Below are positions 1 to 7,831 of a DNA stretch of 42,270 nt, in pieces. Under the pieces are notes generated by a model. It searched no databases and was not told the origin of the DNA. It saw only the letters and a program-made list of their open reading frames with translations. Position 1 is the first letter of the stretch. The number at the start of each line of letters is the position of its first letter. The position numbers were made by a program, and so were the translations under genes. The stretch spans positions 1 to 42,270 of the forward strand of contig CALIWR010000033.1 in assembly GCA_938046585.1 (NCBI GenBank). The letters run 5' to 3'. This stretch comes from an uncultured Propionibacteriaceae bacterium. GTDB lineage: Bacteria; Actinomycetota; Actinomycetes; Propionibacteriales; Propionibacteriaceae.

Positions 1-103
1 CCCAACCCAACCACCACCTGAAGAACCTTCTCGTCAGTGAGGAGGAAGACGGGGGTGATAGCTCCACGGCCCGCCCGAGCGAAGGCGAGGGCCATCAAAC
101 ACT
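1..103 (+). repeat. Composite intergenic repeat, copy A (cut by window edge)
   Basis: This stretch matches, with few substitutions, the 3' part of sequences at 20894-21023, 38467-38602 and 38611-38748. Shared blocks are TTCTCGTC-GTGAGGAGGAAG, a G-run, then TAGCTCC-CGGCCCGCC, and a closing GCGAGGGC-ATCAAAC hairpin end. It carries no convincing gene. It ends about 15 bases before the putative -10 box of the following phosphatase gene. Confidence 0.85.
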
Positions 104-130
104 GAGCCCTTGACAGCGTAGCCTCGCAGA

Positions 131-616
131 ATGCGAACTCTGATCCTGATGCGTCATGCTCAGGCTGCTGCCTCGGCCGAGGGTCCCGACCGTGATCGCC
201 CGCTTTCTGAGGCCGGCCGCCAGCAGGCCCAGCGGGTCGGGAAGACTTTGCGCGACAGGGGAATCCAGCATGTGCTGTGCAGTTCGGCGCAGCGTACCCG
301 GCAGACTCTGGAGAGTCTTCAGCTGGAGGCTCCGGTGGACTACCAGGATGTCTTGTACAACGCCTCAGCGCATACCATCGCCCAGCAGATCAGCGGGGTT
401 GACGAGGAGGTCGAGACTTTGCTGGTGGTGGCGCACGCACCCGGGATCCCGGCTTTGGCGACCCAGCTGAGCCACGACGCTGATCCGCGGCAGGCTGATC
501 GGATTGGTTACTGGTTCCCGGCCGGGGCCTTCGTCGAATTGTGGATCGATACCGACTGGGTCTATGTGGAGCAGGCTAGTGCTCGCCTGGCAGACGTTCA
601 GCGCTTCAGTGACTAG
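131..616 (+). CDS. sixA: SixA-like histidine phosphatase (branch 1 phosphoglycerate-mutase fold)
   Basis: 161-residue cytoplasmic protein of the histidine phosphatase superfamily. The N-terminal LMRHAQA motif supplies the catalytic His9 in an RH(A/G) context. DRPLSEAGRQQA follows, typical of the SixA/phosphohistidine phosphatase branch. The second conserved histidine is seen in VVAHAPGI (His102). SixA family members remove phosphate from phosphohistidine, but the true substrate here is unknown. There is no Shine-Dalgarno sequence. TAGCCT at 119-124 followed by exactly six bases before the ATG fits a leaderless start. The gene follows a composite repeat and stands alone before tRNA-Ile. Confidence 0.8.
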   Translation: MRTLILMRHAQAAASAEGPDRDRPLSEAGRQQAQRVGKTLRDRGIQHVLCSSAQRTRQTLESLQLEAPVDYQDVLYNASAHTIAQQISGVDEEVETLLVVAHAPGIPALATQLSHDADPRQADRIGYWFPAGAFVELWIDTDWVYVEQASARLADVQRFSD

Positions 617-800
617 TCAAGGGCTGCATCATCGCGCACCTGTCGCCGGATCTGGTGGCCATGGTTTGTGCTCCCCGGTGTTGCGATTTTTGGGTTCAGG
701 GCGTCCACCGGTCCAGGTCCGAGCTCGCCTGTCTGCTGGGGCTGGTGCTGCGGCGAGAGGTCAGGGGTCGGTCATGACACCCCGGCTTGGCGGGGTTGGG

Positions 801-830
801 TTGAACCGCGGCCCTGCGGTCCGCTACTGT
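801..830 (+). promoter_or_regulatory. Promoter of tRNA-Ile
   Basis: TTGAAC at 801-806 and TACTGT at 825-830 are separated by 18 bp, placing the start of transcription a few bases before the tRNA at 844. The rest of 617-800 shows no gene; a CACCCCG-N6-CGGGGT inverted repeat near 779-796 may terminate upstream transcription. Confidence 0.5.
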
Positions 831-843
831 GATTCCCTGGTAC

Positions 844-917
844 GGGCCTATAGCTCAGTCGGTTAGAGCGCTGCCCTGATAAGGCAGAGGTCACTGGTTC
901 AAGTCCAGTTAGGCCCA
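844..917 (+). tRNA. tRNA-Ile (anticodon GAT)
   Basis: A 74-nt cloverleaf. The acceptor stem pairs GGGCCTA with TAGGCCC. The D-loop region is TAGCTCAGTCGGTTAGAGC. The anticodon arm is CTGCC-CTGATAA-GGCAG with anticodon GAT, and the T arm contains GGTTCAAGTCC. The 3' CCA is not encoded. In many actinobacteria tRNA-Ile and tRNA-Ala lie directly after gyrA and the DUF3566 gene. Here tRNA-Ile is alone, about 7.6 kb away and on the opposite strand to gyrA. Confidence 0.97.
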
Positions 918-922
918 CCGCG

Positions 923-956
923 AGCCCCTGGTTTCCAGGGGCTTTGTCGTTTTTTA
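923..956 (+). terminator. Rho-independent terminator after tRNA-Ile
   Basis: Perfect 9-bp stem AGCCCCTGG/CCAGGGGCT with a TTT loop, followed by a T-rich tail (TTGTCGTTTTTT). Confidence 0.9.
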
Positions 957-996
957 CTTGTCGTCTCGGCCGCCTGGTGTCCCCGAGCCTTTCCCG

Positions 997-1018
997 ACCG
1001 ACCGTCGGTCGGTATGAT
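997..1018 (+). promoter_or_regulatory. Palindromic operator overlapping the -10 box of the TetR/MFS operon
   Basis: ACCGACCGTCGGTCGGT at 997-1013 is a perfect inverted repeat (two 8-bp arms around a central T). Its last base is the first base of TATGAT (1013-1018), the likely -10 box. The regulator's ATG begins at 1026, so the transcript is probably leaderless. The layout is typical of TetR autorepression. Confidence 0.8.
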
Positions 1019-1025
1019 CTGGGGT

Positions 1026-1637
1026 ATGACCACCACCAGAGAACGAATCCTGGACACGGCTGAGCTCCGCTTCGTACGGCAGGGTTTCTCGGCGACTACC
1101 GTCGCCCAGCTGATCGACGACGCCCAGGTCGCCAAGGGGACCTTCTACCACCACTTCACCTCGAAGGAGGAGGTAATGACGGCGGTGATCGAACGGCAGG
1201 TGGCACGCCTGGTGACTAGCGCCGAGCAGATCGCGGCTGACCGCAGCCAGCCTGCCTTGGCTCGGGCCGCCCGGATCGTCAGCGGTGGGCTGGATCGCCC
1301 GGCCACTGTGGACCAGTTGGGGGAGGAGCTTGAGCGCAGCGGCAACGAGCTGATGCGTCTGCGAGCCCTGGACGCGACCTGTCAGGCGCTGCTGGGCCCG
1401 CTGCGTCAGTGCCTTGCCGAGGCGGTCACCAACCGGGAGATCGACCCGATCGACCCCGAGCCGGCCGCCGCCACGCTGCTCCTGCTGGGCGCCCATGCGG
1501 TTGACCGGGACCTCTTCGGCTGGTCCGCCGCCGGTGACCTGGCCCGGCTAGTCCCGACTGCTGAGCGGCTGCTGGGCGCCCGGCCGGGAGCCCTGGCCCA
1601 GCTGCTGGGCCCGGCGTTGACTGGTCCGCGGGGATGA
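1026..1637 (+). CDS. TetR/AcrR family transcriptional regulator of an efflux gene
   Basis: 203 residues. The N-terminal TetR helix-turn-helix is clear (TTRERILDTAELRF, then TTVAQLIDDAQVAKGTFYHHFTSKEE, roughly residues 3-50). The C-terminal ligand-binding region is variable, as usual. The ATG at 1026 is preferred over the ATG at 1014 because the earlier one lies inside the -10 box TATGAT. The stop overlaps the start of the MFS gene (ATGA), so the two are co-transcribed and probably translationally coupled. The protein likely binds the palindrome at 997-1013 and is released by an exported compound; the ligand is unknown. Confidence 0.88.
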   Translation: MTTTRERILDTAELRFVRQGFSATTVAQLIDDAQVAKGTFYHHFTSKEEVMTAVIERQVARLVTSAEQIAADRSQPALARAARIVSGGLDRPATVDQLGEELERSGNELMRLRALDATCQALLGPLRQCLAEAVTNREIDPIDPEPAAATLLLLGAHAVDRDLFGWSAAGDLARLVPTAERLLGARPGALAQLLGPALTGPRG

Positions 1638-2923
1638 GGTCGTGGCGTACGGCCCTGGGTCTGCTGGTGGTGGCTGGGGTGCTGTCGGGGATCGGCAGCG
1701 GCCTGACGGCCTTCGTGGTCGCCACCGAAGCTTTCCTGCGGACCAGGGACGCTACGGCGGTCGGCTGGTTGACGGCCTGCGGGATGGGGCCGCTGATCCT
1801 GATGGCCCCGGTTGGTGGGATGTTGGCCGACCGGTACGACCGCCGGCTAATGATGCTGATCGGGGATGGCGGTTCTGGGTTGCTGTTGGGGATCGTGGTC
1901 TGGCAGTTAGCCTCGCCGGCTACGTCCCTGGTCGGGATCGGGGCCGGGGTGGCGCTCTCGGCCGCCATGGCCGGGTTGACCGAGCCGGCGCTGCGGGCCA
2001 CGATCAGCGACCTGGTCCCGGCGCAGCATCTGGACCGAGCGTCTGGGCTGATGCAGCTCTCGCAGGCCTTGCGCTGGCTGGTCGCCCCGGCTCTGGCGGC
2101 AGTCCTGCTGCTGGTGCTGCCGGCGGCCGCGGTGGTGGCGTTGGACATCGCCTCCTTCGCGGCGACTGCGGCCGCCGCTGTGGCGATCCGTTCGGTGCTC
2201 GGCTCCCGCCCGGCCTGGTCGGGTTTTGCCGGGCAGGAGCTGCGGACCATCGTGGGAGTGCTCCGGTTGGATGGGGTGGGCAGTCTGATCGGGCTGATGG
2301 CGGTTGCGGGTGCGGCGATGGGGATCGTGGAGACGCTGCTGACGCCGCTCGTGATGGGTTTCGCCAGCCGTACCTGGCTAGGGGTGGTGACCTCGCTCAG
2401 CGCCTCCGGGATGCTGCTTGGTGCGGTGTTGGTGAGCGCGGTCGGGGTCCGGCTGAATCTGCGCACCGGTCTGGCTGTGGGCCTCGGTGGCGCTGGGCTG
2501 GCTTTGGCGGTGTTGAGCGTACGGGCGGATCTGGTCTTGGTCACCGCTGCCGGGGTCGGTTTCTTCCTGGTGCTGCCGTTGGCCAATGCCTCGGCTGAGG
2601 TGCTGTTGCGCCGCGGCGTGCCAAATCAGCAGCTGGGGCGGGCCTGGGGCGCGGCTGGCTTGATCTCTCAGCTGGGGACGGTGGCGGCGATGCTGGCCGC
2701 GGGGCCGTTGACAGACCGGCTGTTCGCCCCGGCTGTCGCCGAGGGGCGGCTGGGTCTGGACCGGCTGTTGGGGACCGGGCCGGGCCGGGGTGCCGCGGCT
2801 GGGATTCTGGTTGCTGGTCTGATCCTGGTGGTGACCGGGGTCCTGGTCGCCCGTTCGGCTGCGCTGGGTCGGCTGGCTGCCTGCGATTGCGAGGCAGCGT
2901 CCGGATCGGATCAGATCGAATAG
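1634..2923 (+). CDS. Major facilitator superfamily exporter
   Basis: 429-residue polytopic membrane protein with about 12 hydrophobic segments. The MFS signature between helices 2 and 3 is visible as GGMLADRYDRRLMM (around residues 60-75). Overall it resembles the EntS/MFS_3 group of small-molecule exporters. It is the second gene of the operon headed by the TetR regulator, with a 4-bp overlap, which suggests drug or metabolite efflux. The 3' end overlaps the convergent serine acetyltransferase gene by 13 bp. Substrate unknown. Confidence 0.85.
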   Translation: MRSWRTALGLLVVAGVLSGIGSGLTAFVVATEAFLRTRDATAVGWLTACGMGPLILMAPVGGMLADRYDRRLMMLIGDGGSGLLLGIVVWQLASPATSLVGIGAGVALSAAMAGLTEPALRATISDLVPAQHLDRASGLMQLSQALRWLVAPALAAVLLLVLPAAAVVALDIASFAATAAAAVAIRSVLGSRPAWSGFAGQELRTIVGVLRLDGVGSLIGLMAVAGAAMGIVETLLTPLVMGFASRTWLGVVTSLSASGMLLGAVLVSAVGVRLNLRTGLAVGLGGAGLALAVLSVRADLVLVTAAGVGFFLVLPLANASAEVLLRRGVPNQQLGRAWGAAGLISQLGTVAAMLAAGPLTDRLFAPAVAEGRLGLDRLLGTGPGRGAAAGILVAGLILVVTGVLVARSAALGRLAACDCEAASGSDQIE

Positions 2924-3744
2924 TCCAGTTTCTCGAGTGGGACCACGAAGTCGGTGCAGTCGAACGACTGGTCCATCTCCAGCGCCGGGAACGATTCGGC
3001 GGGGAAACTCACTACTTTGGCTGGGACTCCGGCCACCGTGCAATGCGGTGGTACGTCTTTGAGTACTACCGAGCCGGCGCCGATCTTGGCGCCTTCGCCG
3101 ACCTCGATATTGCCCAGTACTTTGGCCCCGGCCCCGATCATCACCCCGCGGCGGATCTTGGGGTGTCGGTCGCCGTCGAGGTGCCCGGTGCCGCCGAGGG
3201 TCACTTCGTGCAGCATCGAGAAGTCGTCTTCGATCACGGCGGTGGCGCCGATCACGACCGAGGTGGCGTGGTCGAACATGATCCCCTTGCCGATCCGCGC
3301 GGCCGGGTGGATGTCGACGGCGAAGACTTCCGAGATCCGGCTCTGCAGGTACAGCGCTAGCGGTTCGTGCCGGGCCCAGTAGTGGTGCGCTACCCGGTAC
3401 GACTGGACCGCGTGAAAGCCCTTGAAATACAGCAACGGCTGCGCATAGCCGCGGCAGGCCGGGTCGCGGCGCAGCACCGCCTGCAGGTCGGCGCGGACCG
3501 CCTCGCCGATCCCCGGGTCTTCTTGGAAGGCCGTGAAGACCAGGTCGTGGATCGCTTGGGCCGGCATGAGCGGCCCGTCTAGCTTGGAGGCCAAGATGGT
3601 TGCCAGCGCGTCTTCGAGCGAGTCGTGCCGTAGCACGGTCTCGTACAGGAATCCGGCCAGCATCGGTTCTCGGGCGACGTCACGTTCGGCTTCCAGCCGG
3701 ATCGCCCCCCAGATCTCCCGGTCGGCGACGACTGCTGTGGTCAT
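2911..3744 (-). CDS. cysE: Serine O-acetyltransferase, long (E. coli-type) form
   Basis: 277 residues. Transfers acetyl from acetyl-CoA to serine, giving O-acetylserine for cysteine synthesis. The N-terminal alpha-helical SATase domain (IWGAIRLEAERDVAREPML, residues about 10-30) is followed by left-handed beta-helix hexapeptide repeats. Conserved motifs include MFDHATSVVIGATAVIEDDF, VTLGGTG, DRHPKIRRGVMIGAGAK and GSVVLKDVPPH-AGVPAK. The C-terminal MDQSF resembles the E. coli tail that binds cysteine synthase. The start at 3744 has AGGAG five bases upstream; the upstream in-frame ATG at 3759 lacks this. No cysK is nearby. The long form is less usual in actinobacteria than the short form (general knowledge). 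Confidence 0.93.
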   Translation of the reverse strand: MTTAVVADREIWGAIRLEAERDVAREPMLAGFLYETVLRHDSLEDALATILASKLDGPLMPAQAIHDLVFTAFQEDPGIGEAVRADLQAVLRRDPACRGYAQPLLYFKGFHAVQSYRVAHHYWARHEPLALYLQSRISEVFAVDIHPAARIGKGIMFDHATSVVIGATAVIEDDFSMLHEVTLGGTGHLDGDRHPKIRRGVMIGAGAKVLGNIEVGEGAKIGAGSVVLKDVPPHCTVAGVPAKVVSFPAESFPALEMDQSFDCTDFVVPLEKLDYSI

Positions 3745-3980
3745 GGTTGCTCCTGACATACGTACGAACGGCGCAGACCTGCGCCAGTGGCTGATCTGGT
3801 CAGAGCAGACAGATCGCGGAGCTCACGTATCCCCAGTCGACATGACGGCGCGACACCCAGCCGGCAGCCGCTGCGTATGCCATCATCCGTATCCTCCTCG
3901 CCTGTCGACGAGGCTACCCGCCCCAAGCCACCATCACCAACCCACGACAAGCCAGGTCGGTTTCGATCGGCAGGGGTCAC
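3745..3980. other. Intergenic region with no gene seen
   Basis: Holds the cysE leader and the end of the minus-strand membrane-protein operon. The only structure seen is a short CCTCG/CGAGG inverted repeat near 3897-3912 without a U-run. No recognisable repeat copy is present. Confidence 0.5.
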
Positions 3981-5294
3981 CTACTGTTTCGGAAGTGGCC
4001 CGTCCGCATCCACCTCGGGAATCGTCCCCTGATCCCAGTCGATCATCCTGGACTTGCGATGCTCAGCAGCGCGTTGCCGTTCACCCAACCATTCAACGAG
4101 GGGGGTGACCCCCATCATAAGAACCATGATCAGGGACGTCATCGACATCGTCTGCGCCACTCGCATGATCATGGATCGATAGCTAAATGAAGCTAGGAGG
4201 GCCTGTATGCTCACGCAGAAGAAAAGCAACCCCACCCAGAAGGAAATCCACGGCCAGCGGCACCACAGCCAGCCGAACAGCACAGTGAACAGATTCATCC
4301 CCATCATCGTCAGGCCCCACCACACCCCGACGCCACCGGTCCTCCACGCCACCGCCCACGCCGGCAGGGCGACCATAGCCATCGCCATAGCGAGACAGAT
4401 AAATTCGCGGCCGAGCCTGTGGTTGAGCTCGTGTTGCCCCTCTCGGCTGAAGATGATCACGCGGGTCTTCTGTCTCTTTCCATCATTCGGGTAGGGGTTC
4501 TCACCATCATAATGATCCCACATCATGGCCACGCTCAGCAGGGCCAGCAATGACACTACCTGAGCCACCCGCGCCACGAAGTTATCATGCGAGACCACCG
4601 ACCATAGAACCGGTAACAAGAGGGCAAGAAAAACGACCGGACCCGACCAAAACGACACCCGCCGCGGCCAGCGACACCACGACCAGAGGAACACCATGGC
4701 AACCAGGGCGACATCGGTCAGCACCGGGCCCCCGAGCCCTAGGCCTCCCGTAACCCAGGCCATCACCCATGCCGGAAACGCGATCACGGTCATGATCAAC
4801 CCGAGACAGGAGAAATTGAGGCCGACATTCCAGTTGATCTCGGGCTCTGTCTCATTACCGAAGACTGTCTTATCTGTATCATTCGGATTTCCCCTGGCGG
4901 AGGAGTTCAGTGTGAATTCATGGTGGCACATCGCCAAAATGCCCAGGATCAAGGCGGTGATCGATGCCGCCTGGGCCAGGCGAGCAGCCATGAACTGATA
5001 GAAGACCACCGACCACATCACCGGGAGCAGCAGCACCACCTGCACAACCAGACCAAACCAGAGCAGCCAGCGACGCGGCCAGCGGAACCACAGCCAGACA
5101 ACCAGCGCACCAAGCAGGGCCACCCCGACCATTATCGAGCCCCACTCCTTGACCCTGGGACCACCGAAAGCCGAGAACATCGACCACGTCGGCACCGCAA
5201 TCACCGCAGCAACCAGAGCAATCCGCGAATAGCGGCGCTCGAATACCCACCCGGACGCGACATCTGATTCGCCACTGCGACTGAGCTGACTCAT
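3981..5294 (-). CDS. Polytopic membrane protein with three repeated four-helix modules (paralogue 1; candidate immunity protein)
   Basis: 437 residues, family not recognised. It contains three internal repeats of about 105 residues (roughly 25-125, 160-265 and 300-405). Each has four hydrophobic helices and shared marks: (P)xW then TGGxG, a WxW[CF]RWP(RR) signature, LLLPVLWSV, then an xRxAQxxS helix; about 12 membrane helices in total. Linkers carry FGNETEPEINW and DGENPYPND. A short cytoplasmic-looking charged tail ends the protein. The start at 5294 has AAGGAG nine bases upstream. It lies 62 bp downstream of a near-copy (5357-6709), as last gene of the operon. Tandem duplicated membrane proteins after a secreted-type protein suggest immunity, but this is inference. 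Confidence 0.8.
   Translation of the reverse strand: MSQLSRSGESDVASGWVFERRYSRIALVAAVIAVPTWSMFSAFGGPRVKEWGSIMVGVALLGALVVWLWFRWPRRWLLWFGLVVQVVLLLPVMWSVVFYQFMAARLAQAASITALILGILAMCHHEFTLNSSARGNPNDTDKTVFGNETEPEINWNVGLNFSCLGLIMTVIAFPAWVMAWVTGGLGLGGPVLTDVALVAMVFLWSWCRWPRRVSFWSGPVVFLALLLPVLWSVVSHDNFVARVAQVVSLLALLSVAMMWDHYDGENPYPNDGKRQKTRVIIFSREGQHELNHRLGREFICLAMAMAMVALPAWAVAWRTGGVGVWWGLTMMGMNLFTVLFGWLWCRWPWISFWVGLLFFCVSIQALLASFSYRSMIMRVAQTMSMTSLIMVLMMGVTPLVEWLGERQRAAEHRKSRMIDWDQGTIPEVDADGPLPKQ
4005..4386. repeat. Near-identical duplicated block (matches 5390-5771)
   Basis: From the GCATCCACC near 4006 to about 4386 the sequence matches 5391-5771 at an offset of 1385 bp. By eye only one base differs (G/A near 4038 versus 5423), until divergence begins in ATCGCCATAG versus ATCGTCACAG. 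It encodes module 3 and the C-terminal tail of both paralogues. Confidence 0.9.
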
Positions 5295-5356
5295 CTATCC
5301 TCTCCTTGCTATTTCTAAATTAATTCTCTAGATTATCACGGAAGATCACCAGTCGA

Positions 5357-6709
5357 TCATGTGATGATCGTGGTGTGCTGGCGCTCTTGCGCATCCACCT
5401 CGGGAATCGTCCCCTGATCCCAATCGATCATCCTGGACTTGCGATGCTCAGCAGCGCGTTGCCGTTCACCCAACCATTCAACGAGGGGGGTGACCCCCAT
5501 CATAAGAACCATGATCAGGGACGTCATCGACATCGTCTGCGCCACTCGCATGATCATGGATCGATAGCTAAATGAAGCTAGGAGGGCCTGTATGCTCACG
5601 CAGAAGAAAAGCAACCCCACCCAGAAGGAAATCCACGGCCAGCGGCACCACAGCCAGCCGAACAGCACAGTGAACAGATTCATCCCCATCATCGTCAGGC
5701 CCCACCACACCCCGACGCCACCGGTCCTCCACGCCACCGCCCACGCCGGCAGGGCGACCATAGCCATCGTCACAGCGAGACAGGCACAGCCGCGACTGAT
5801 TCTCTGGCTGATTTCATGTTGCCCCTCTTTACTGAGGTAAATCTGACGGGCCTCACGGATCTTTTCAAGGGTTTTTGGGTCATGTAGATAAGGGTTTTCA
5901 CCATCATGGTAGTTCCACATCATGGCCCTATCCAGTAAAGCAATTAATGAAAACATATGAGCTAATCTAGCTTCCATGAGATTATGTGTGAACAGCGACC
6001 ATAGCACCGGAAGCAACAGGGCAAGAAAAAGGACCGGACCGGACCAAAACGACACACGCCGCGGCCGACGGCACCACGACCAGGAGAACATCATAATGAC
6101 TAGGGCGACACTAGTCAGCACCGGGCCCCAGAGCCCAAGGCCTCCCTTAACCCAGACGGTTATCCATTCCAGAACCGCCATCATAGCCATGATCAACCCG
6201 AGACGGGAGAAAATGATGCCGGTGATCCAGTTGATCTCGAGCCCTGTCTCATTACCGAAGACCGACTCACCCACATCATCACGTCTCATATTAGGGGATT
6301 TCAGTGTGAAGTCATGGTGGCACATCGCCAGGATACCCAGAAGCAAGGCAGTAACCGATACCGCCTGGGCCAGGCGAACCACCAGGAACTGATGGAAGAC
6401 CACCGACCACATCACCGGAAGCAGCAGTACCACCTGCACAACCAGACCAAACCAGAGCAGCCAGCGACGCGGCCAACGGAACCATAACCAGACAACCAGC
6501 GCACCAAGCAGAGCCACCCCAACCAACATCGGACCCCACACCCCGACACCACCAACCGTCCAGACCAGCAGCCACGCCGGCACCGCAATCACCGCAGCAA
6601 CCAGAGCAATCCGAGAATAGCGGCGCTCGAATACCAAACCGGTTCTTACCTGGTCTTTAGCGCTTCGGAACCGACCAGTCGGCATCCCCATCGGTGACTG
6701 TCGCATCAT
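5357..6709 (-). CDS. Polytopic membrane protein with three repeated four-helix modules (paralogue 2; candidate immunity protein)
   Basis: 450 residues, paralogue of 3981-5294 with the same three-module, about 12-helix plan. Module 1 is highly similar, and module 3 plus tail is essentially identical at DNA level. Module 2 and its flanking loops (for example HNLMEARLAHMFSLIALLDRAMMW) are clearly diverged and visibly AT-richer. The chosen start at 6709 (two ATGs in a row) has AGGGG six bases upstream and lies inside the preceding gene, so translation is probably coupled. ATGs at 6691 and 6685 or a TTG near 6640 are alternatives. Function unknown; the mosaic divergence is what one would expect of specificity-changing immunity genes. 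Confidence 0.78.
   Translation of the reverse strand: MMRQSPMGMPTGRFRSAKDQVRTGLVFERRYSRIALVAAVIAVPAWLLVWTVGGVGVWGPMLVGVALLGALVVWLWFRWPRRWLLWFGLVVQVVLLLPVMWSVVFHQFLVVRLAQAVSVTALLLGILAMCHHDFTLKSPNMRRDDVGESVFGNETGLEINWITGIIFSRLGLIMAMMAVLEWITVWVKGGLGLWGPVLTSVALVIMMFSWSWCRRPRRVSFWSGPVLFLALLLPVLWSLFTHNLMEARLAHMFSLIALLDRAMMWNYHDGENPYLHDPKTLEKIREARQIYLSKEGQHEISQRISRGCACLAVTMAMVALPAWAVAWRTGGVGVWWGLTMMGMNLFTVLFGWLWCRWPWISFWVGLLFFCVSIQALLASFSYRSMIMRVAQTMSMTSLIMVLMMGVTPLVEWLGERQRAAEHRKSRMIDWDQGTIPEVDAQERQHTTIIT
5390..5771. repeat. Near-identical duplicated block (matches 4005-4386)
   Basis: Second copy of the block described at 4005-4386, in the same orientation. It codes for module 3 and the tail of paralogue 2. 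Confidence 0.9.
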
Positions 6710-7481
6710 CCATCACCCCTTTTGATCCCTCTGTTACCGCGATCGGCCAGGACCCCAGCGGCGGCCCAGAAAAATTGGTATTATCCTGCACTTTACTATT
6801 CATTTCAGCCATCTTATCAAACAGGATCAACAGGAACTCAAAGGCCGCTGTCAATGCATTCGCGAGGAATATCAAAATGGTAGTAAAACCCGCTGCAGTC
6901 GGAGGAGCAGCTACGCTACCGAATACGGTACCGAACTCCACTCCTAATGCAGCCAGTGCACCGGTAATAGTCGCCACGAGTAACGCCAGTATATTGTAGA
7001 GAGAAAATCCACCTACCGCCAGATGGAAGCAGACCACCCCCAGTTCTTCGCATAGGTCACCCAGTGCTGATGCCGCTGATGCTTGGGCTGCAATTTTTCC
7101 TTTATAGGTCTCGGCTCCCCTTCCTTGCCACAGTGGATCTGATCCCTTCCCGATTGGAAGACCATTGATCAACCCGGCGCTATCCGTCGCCGCCTTCGCC
7201 ACTTCTCCACGAAAGTCAAATGATCGAAAAAGGAAGAAGAGGGGCGCCAGGATTCCTTCCAGGAGGTCATTAATGAATTTCAGGATCTTCATCAGCCACT
7301 TAAGGAAGCTCGTCATCGCATTCACCACCCAAGTGATGACTGCAGGAGCAATAAGGAGAGGACTGATGTCATGTAGTCCTGCGACACTAGATTCTAGACC
7401 TGCCACGCCCGACTGGACTTCCGAGACACCATCTTGAATCTTCTTCGCTAGCTGCTCATAGGCGGCGGTATCAAACCCCAT
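6657..7481 (-). CDS. WxG-motif hydrophobic protein, candidate type VII secretion effector
   Basis: 274 residues, no firm family. The N-terminus (MGFDTAAYEQLAKKIQDGV, residues 1-40) is an amphipathic helix rich in small residues. Hydrophobic segments follow (about 41-58 and 63-87). A WXG100-like turn is seen in DPLWQGRGAETYKGKI (W118), with a helical A/S-rich stretch after it, then a glycine/alanine-rich hydrophobic region (about 149-212) and a hydrophilic tail. The W-x-G turn and the EspC-like gene immediately upstream (5 bp away) point to a type VII substrate. The hydrophobic part could insert into membranes. The ATG at 7481 is preferred to GTG 7493, though ribosome-binding signals are weak for both. 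The gene is AT-richer than the flanking core genes. Confidence 0.6.
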   Translation of the reverse strand: MGFDTAAYEQLAKKIQDGVSEVQSGVAGLESSVAGLHDISPLLIAPAVITWVVNAMTSFLKWLMKILKFINDLLEGILAPLFFLFRSFDFRGEVAKAATDSAGLINGLPIGKGSDPLWQGRGAETYKGKIAAQASAASALGDLCEELGVVCFHLAVGGFSLYNILALLVATITGALAALGVEFGTVFGSVAAPPTAAGFTTILIFLANALTAAFEFLLILFDKMAEMNSKVQDNTNFSGPPLGSWPIAVTEGSKGVMDDATVTDGDADWSVPKR

Positions 7482-7486
7482 GAAAA

Positions 7487-7831
7487 TCACCACTTTCCGT
7501 ACTGTGCATGGATGGAAGGAATAGACTGAGCGCTTTCAGTATTGACCTGTTCTTCACGCTCATAGACATTGGCGATGTTCGCCAGCAGATCGCTGATTTT
7601 CTTAGCCTCATCCGCTCCAGAGCGACTGATGCGCGAGATCGCAGAACAAGCGTTATTGTAAGCTTCTGTTGCTGGAAAGAAAATTCCCATCTGGAGATGA
7701 TTGAGGTCACCTTGAACTTCTGCATACGTGAACACCGGCTTCAGCCCGTTGCTGATATCCTCCCACATTTTCGATTCTCGCCTCAACTCTTTGAGGCTGA
7801 CCTGGATGTTCTCTGGCGTCGGCTGACTCAT
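7487..7831 (-). CDS. EspC/DUF2580-like small type VII secretion substrate
   Basis: 114 residues, two-helix hairpin plan. Helix 1 is VSLKELRRESKMWEDISNGLKPVF. It is followed by a loop with LQMGIFFPATEAYNNACSAI and helix 2 ISDLLANIANVYEREEQV. This resembles EspC/WXG100-type partner proteins, and Y90-x-x-x-E94 matches the C-terminal YxxxD/E export signal of actinobacterial type VII substrates. The start overlaps the upstream gene's stop (ATGA), with GGAG seven bases upstream. Probably pairs with the next gene's product for export; the secretion apparatus is not in the window. Confidence 0.65.
   Translation of the reverse strand: MSQPTPENIQVSLKELRRESKMWEDISNGLKPVFTYAEVQGDLNHLQMGIFFPATEAYNNACSAISRISRSGADEAKKISDLLANIANVYEREEQVNTESAQSIPSIHAQYGKW

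Noticed and set aside
110..115. TTGACA as -35 of sixA
   Set aside because: It is only four bases from the TAGCCT box, and no -10 box lies at a proper distance.
4207..5840. Plus-strand frame beginning MLTQKKSNPTQKEIHG repeated at 4207 and 5592
   Set aside because: Its apparent conservation is explained by the duplicated minus-strand coding block; it is antisense to the membrane-protein genes.
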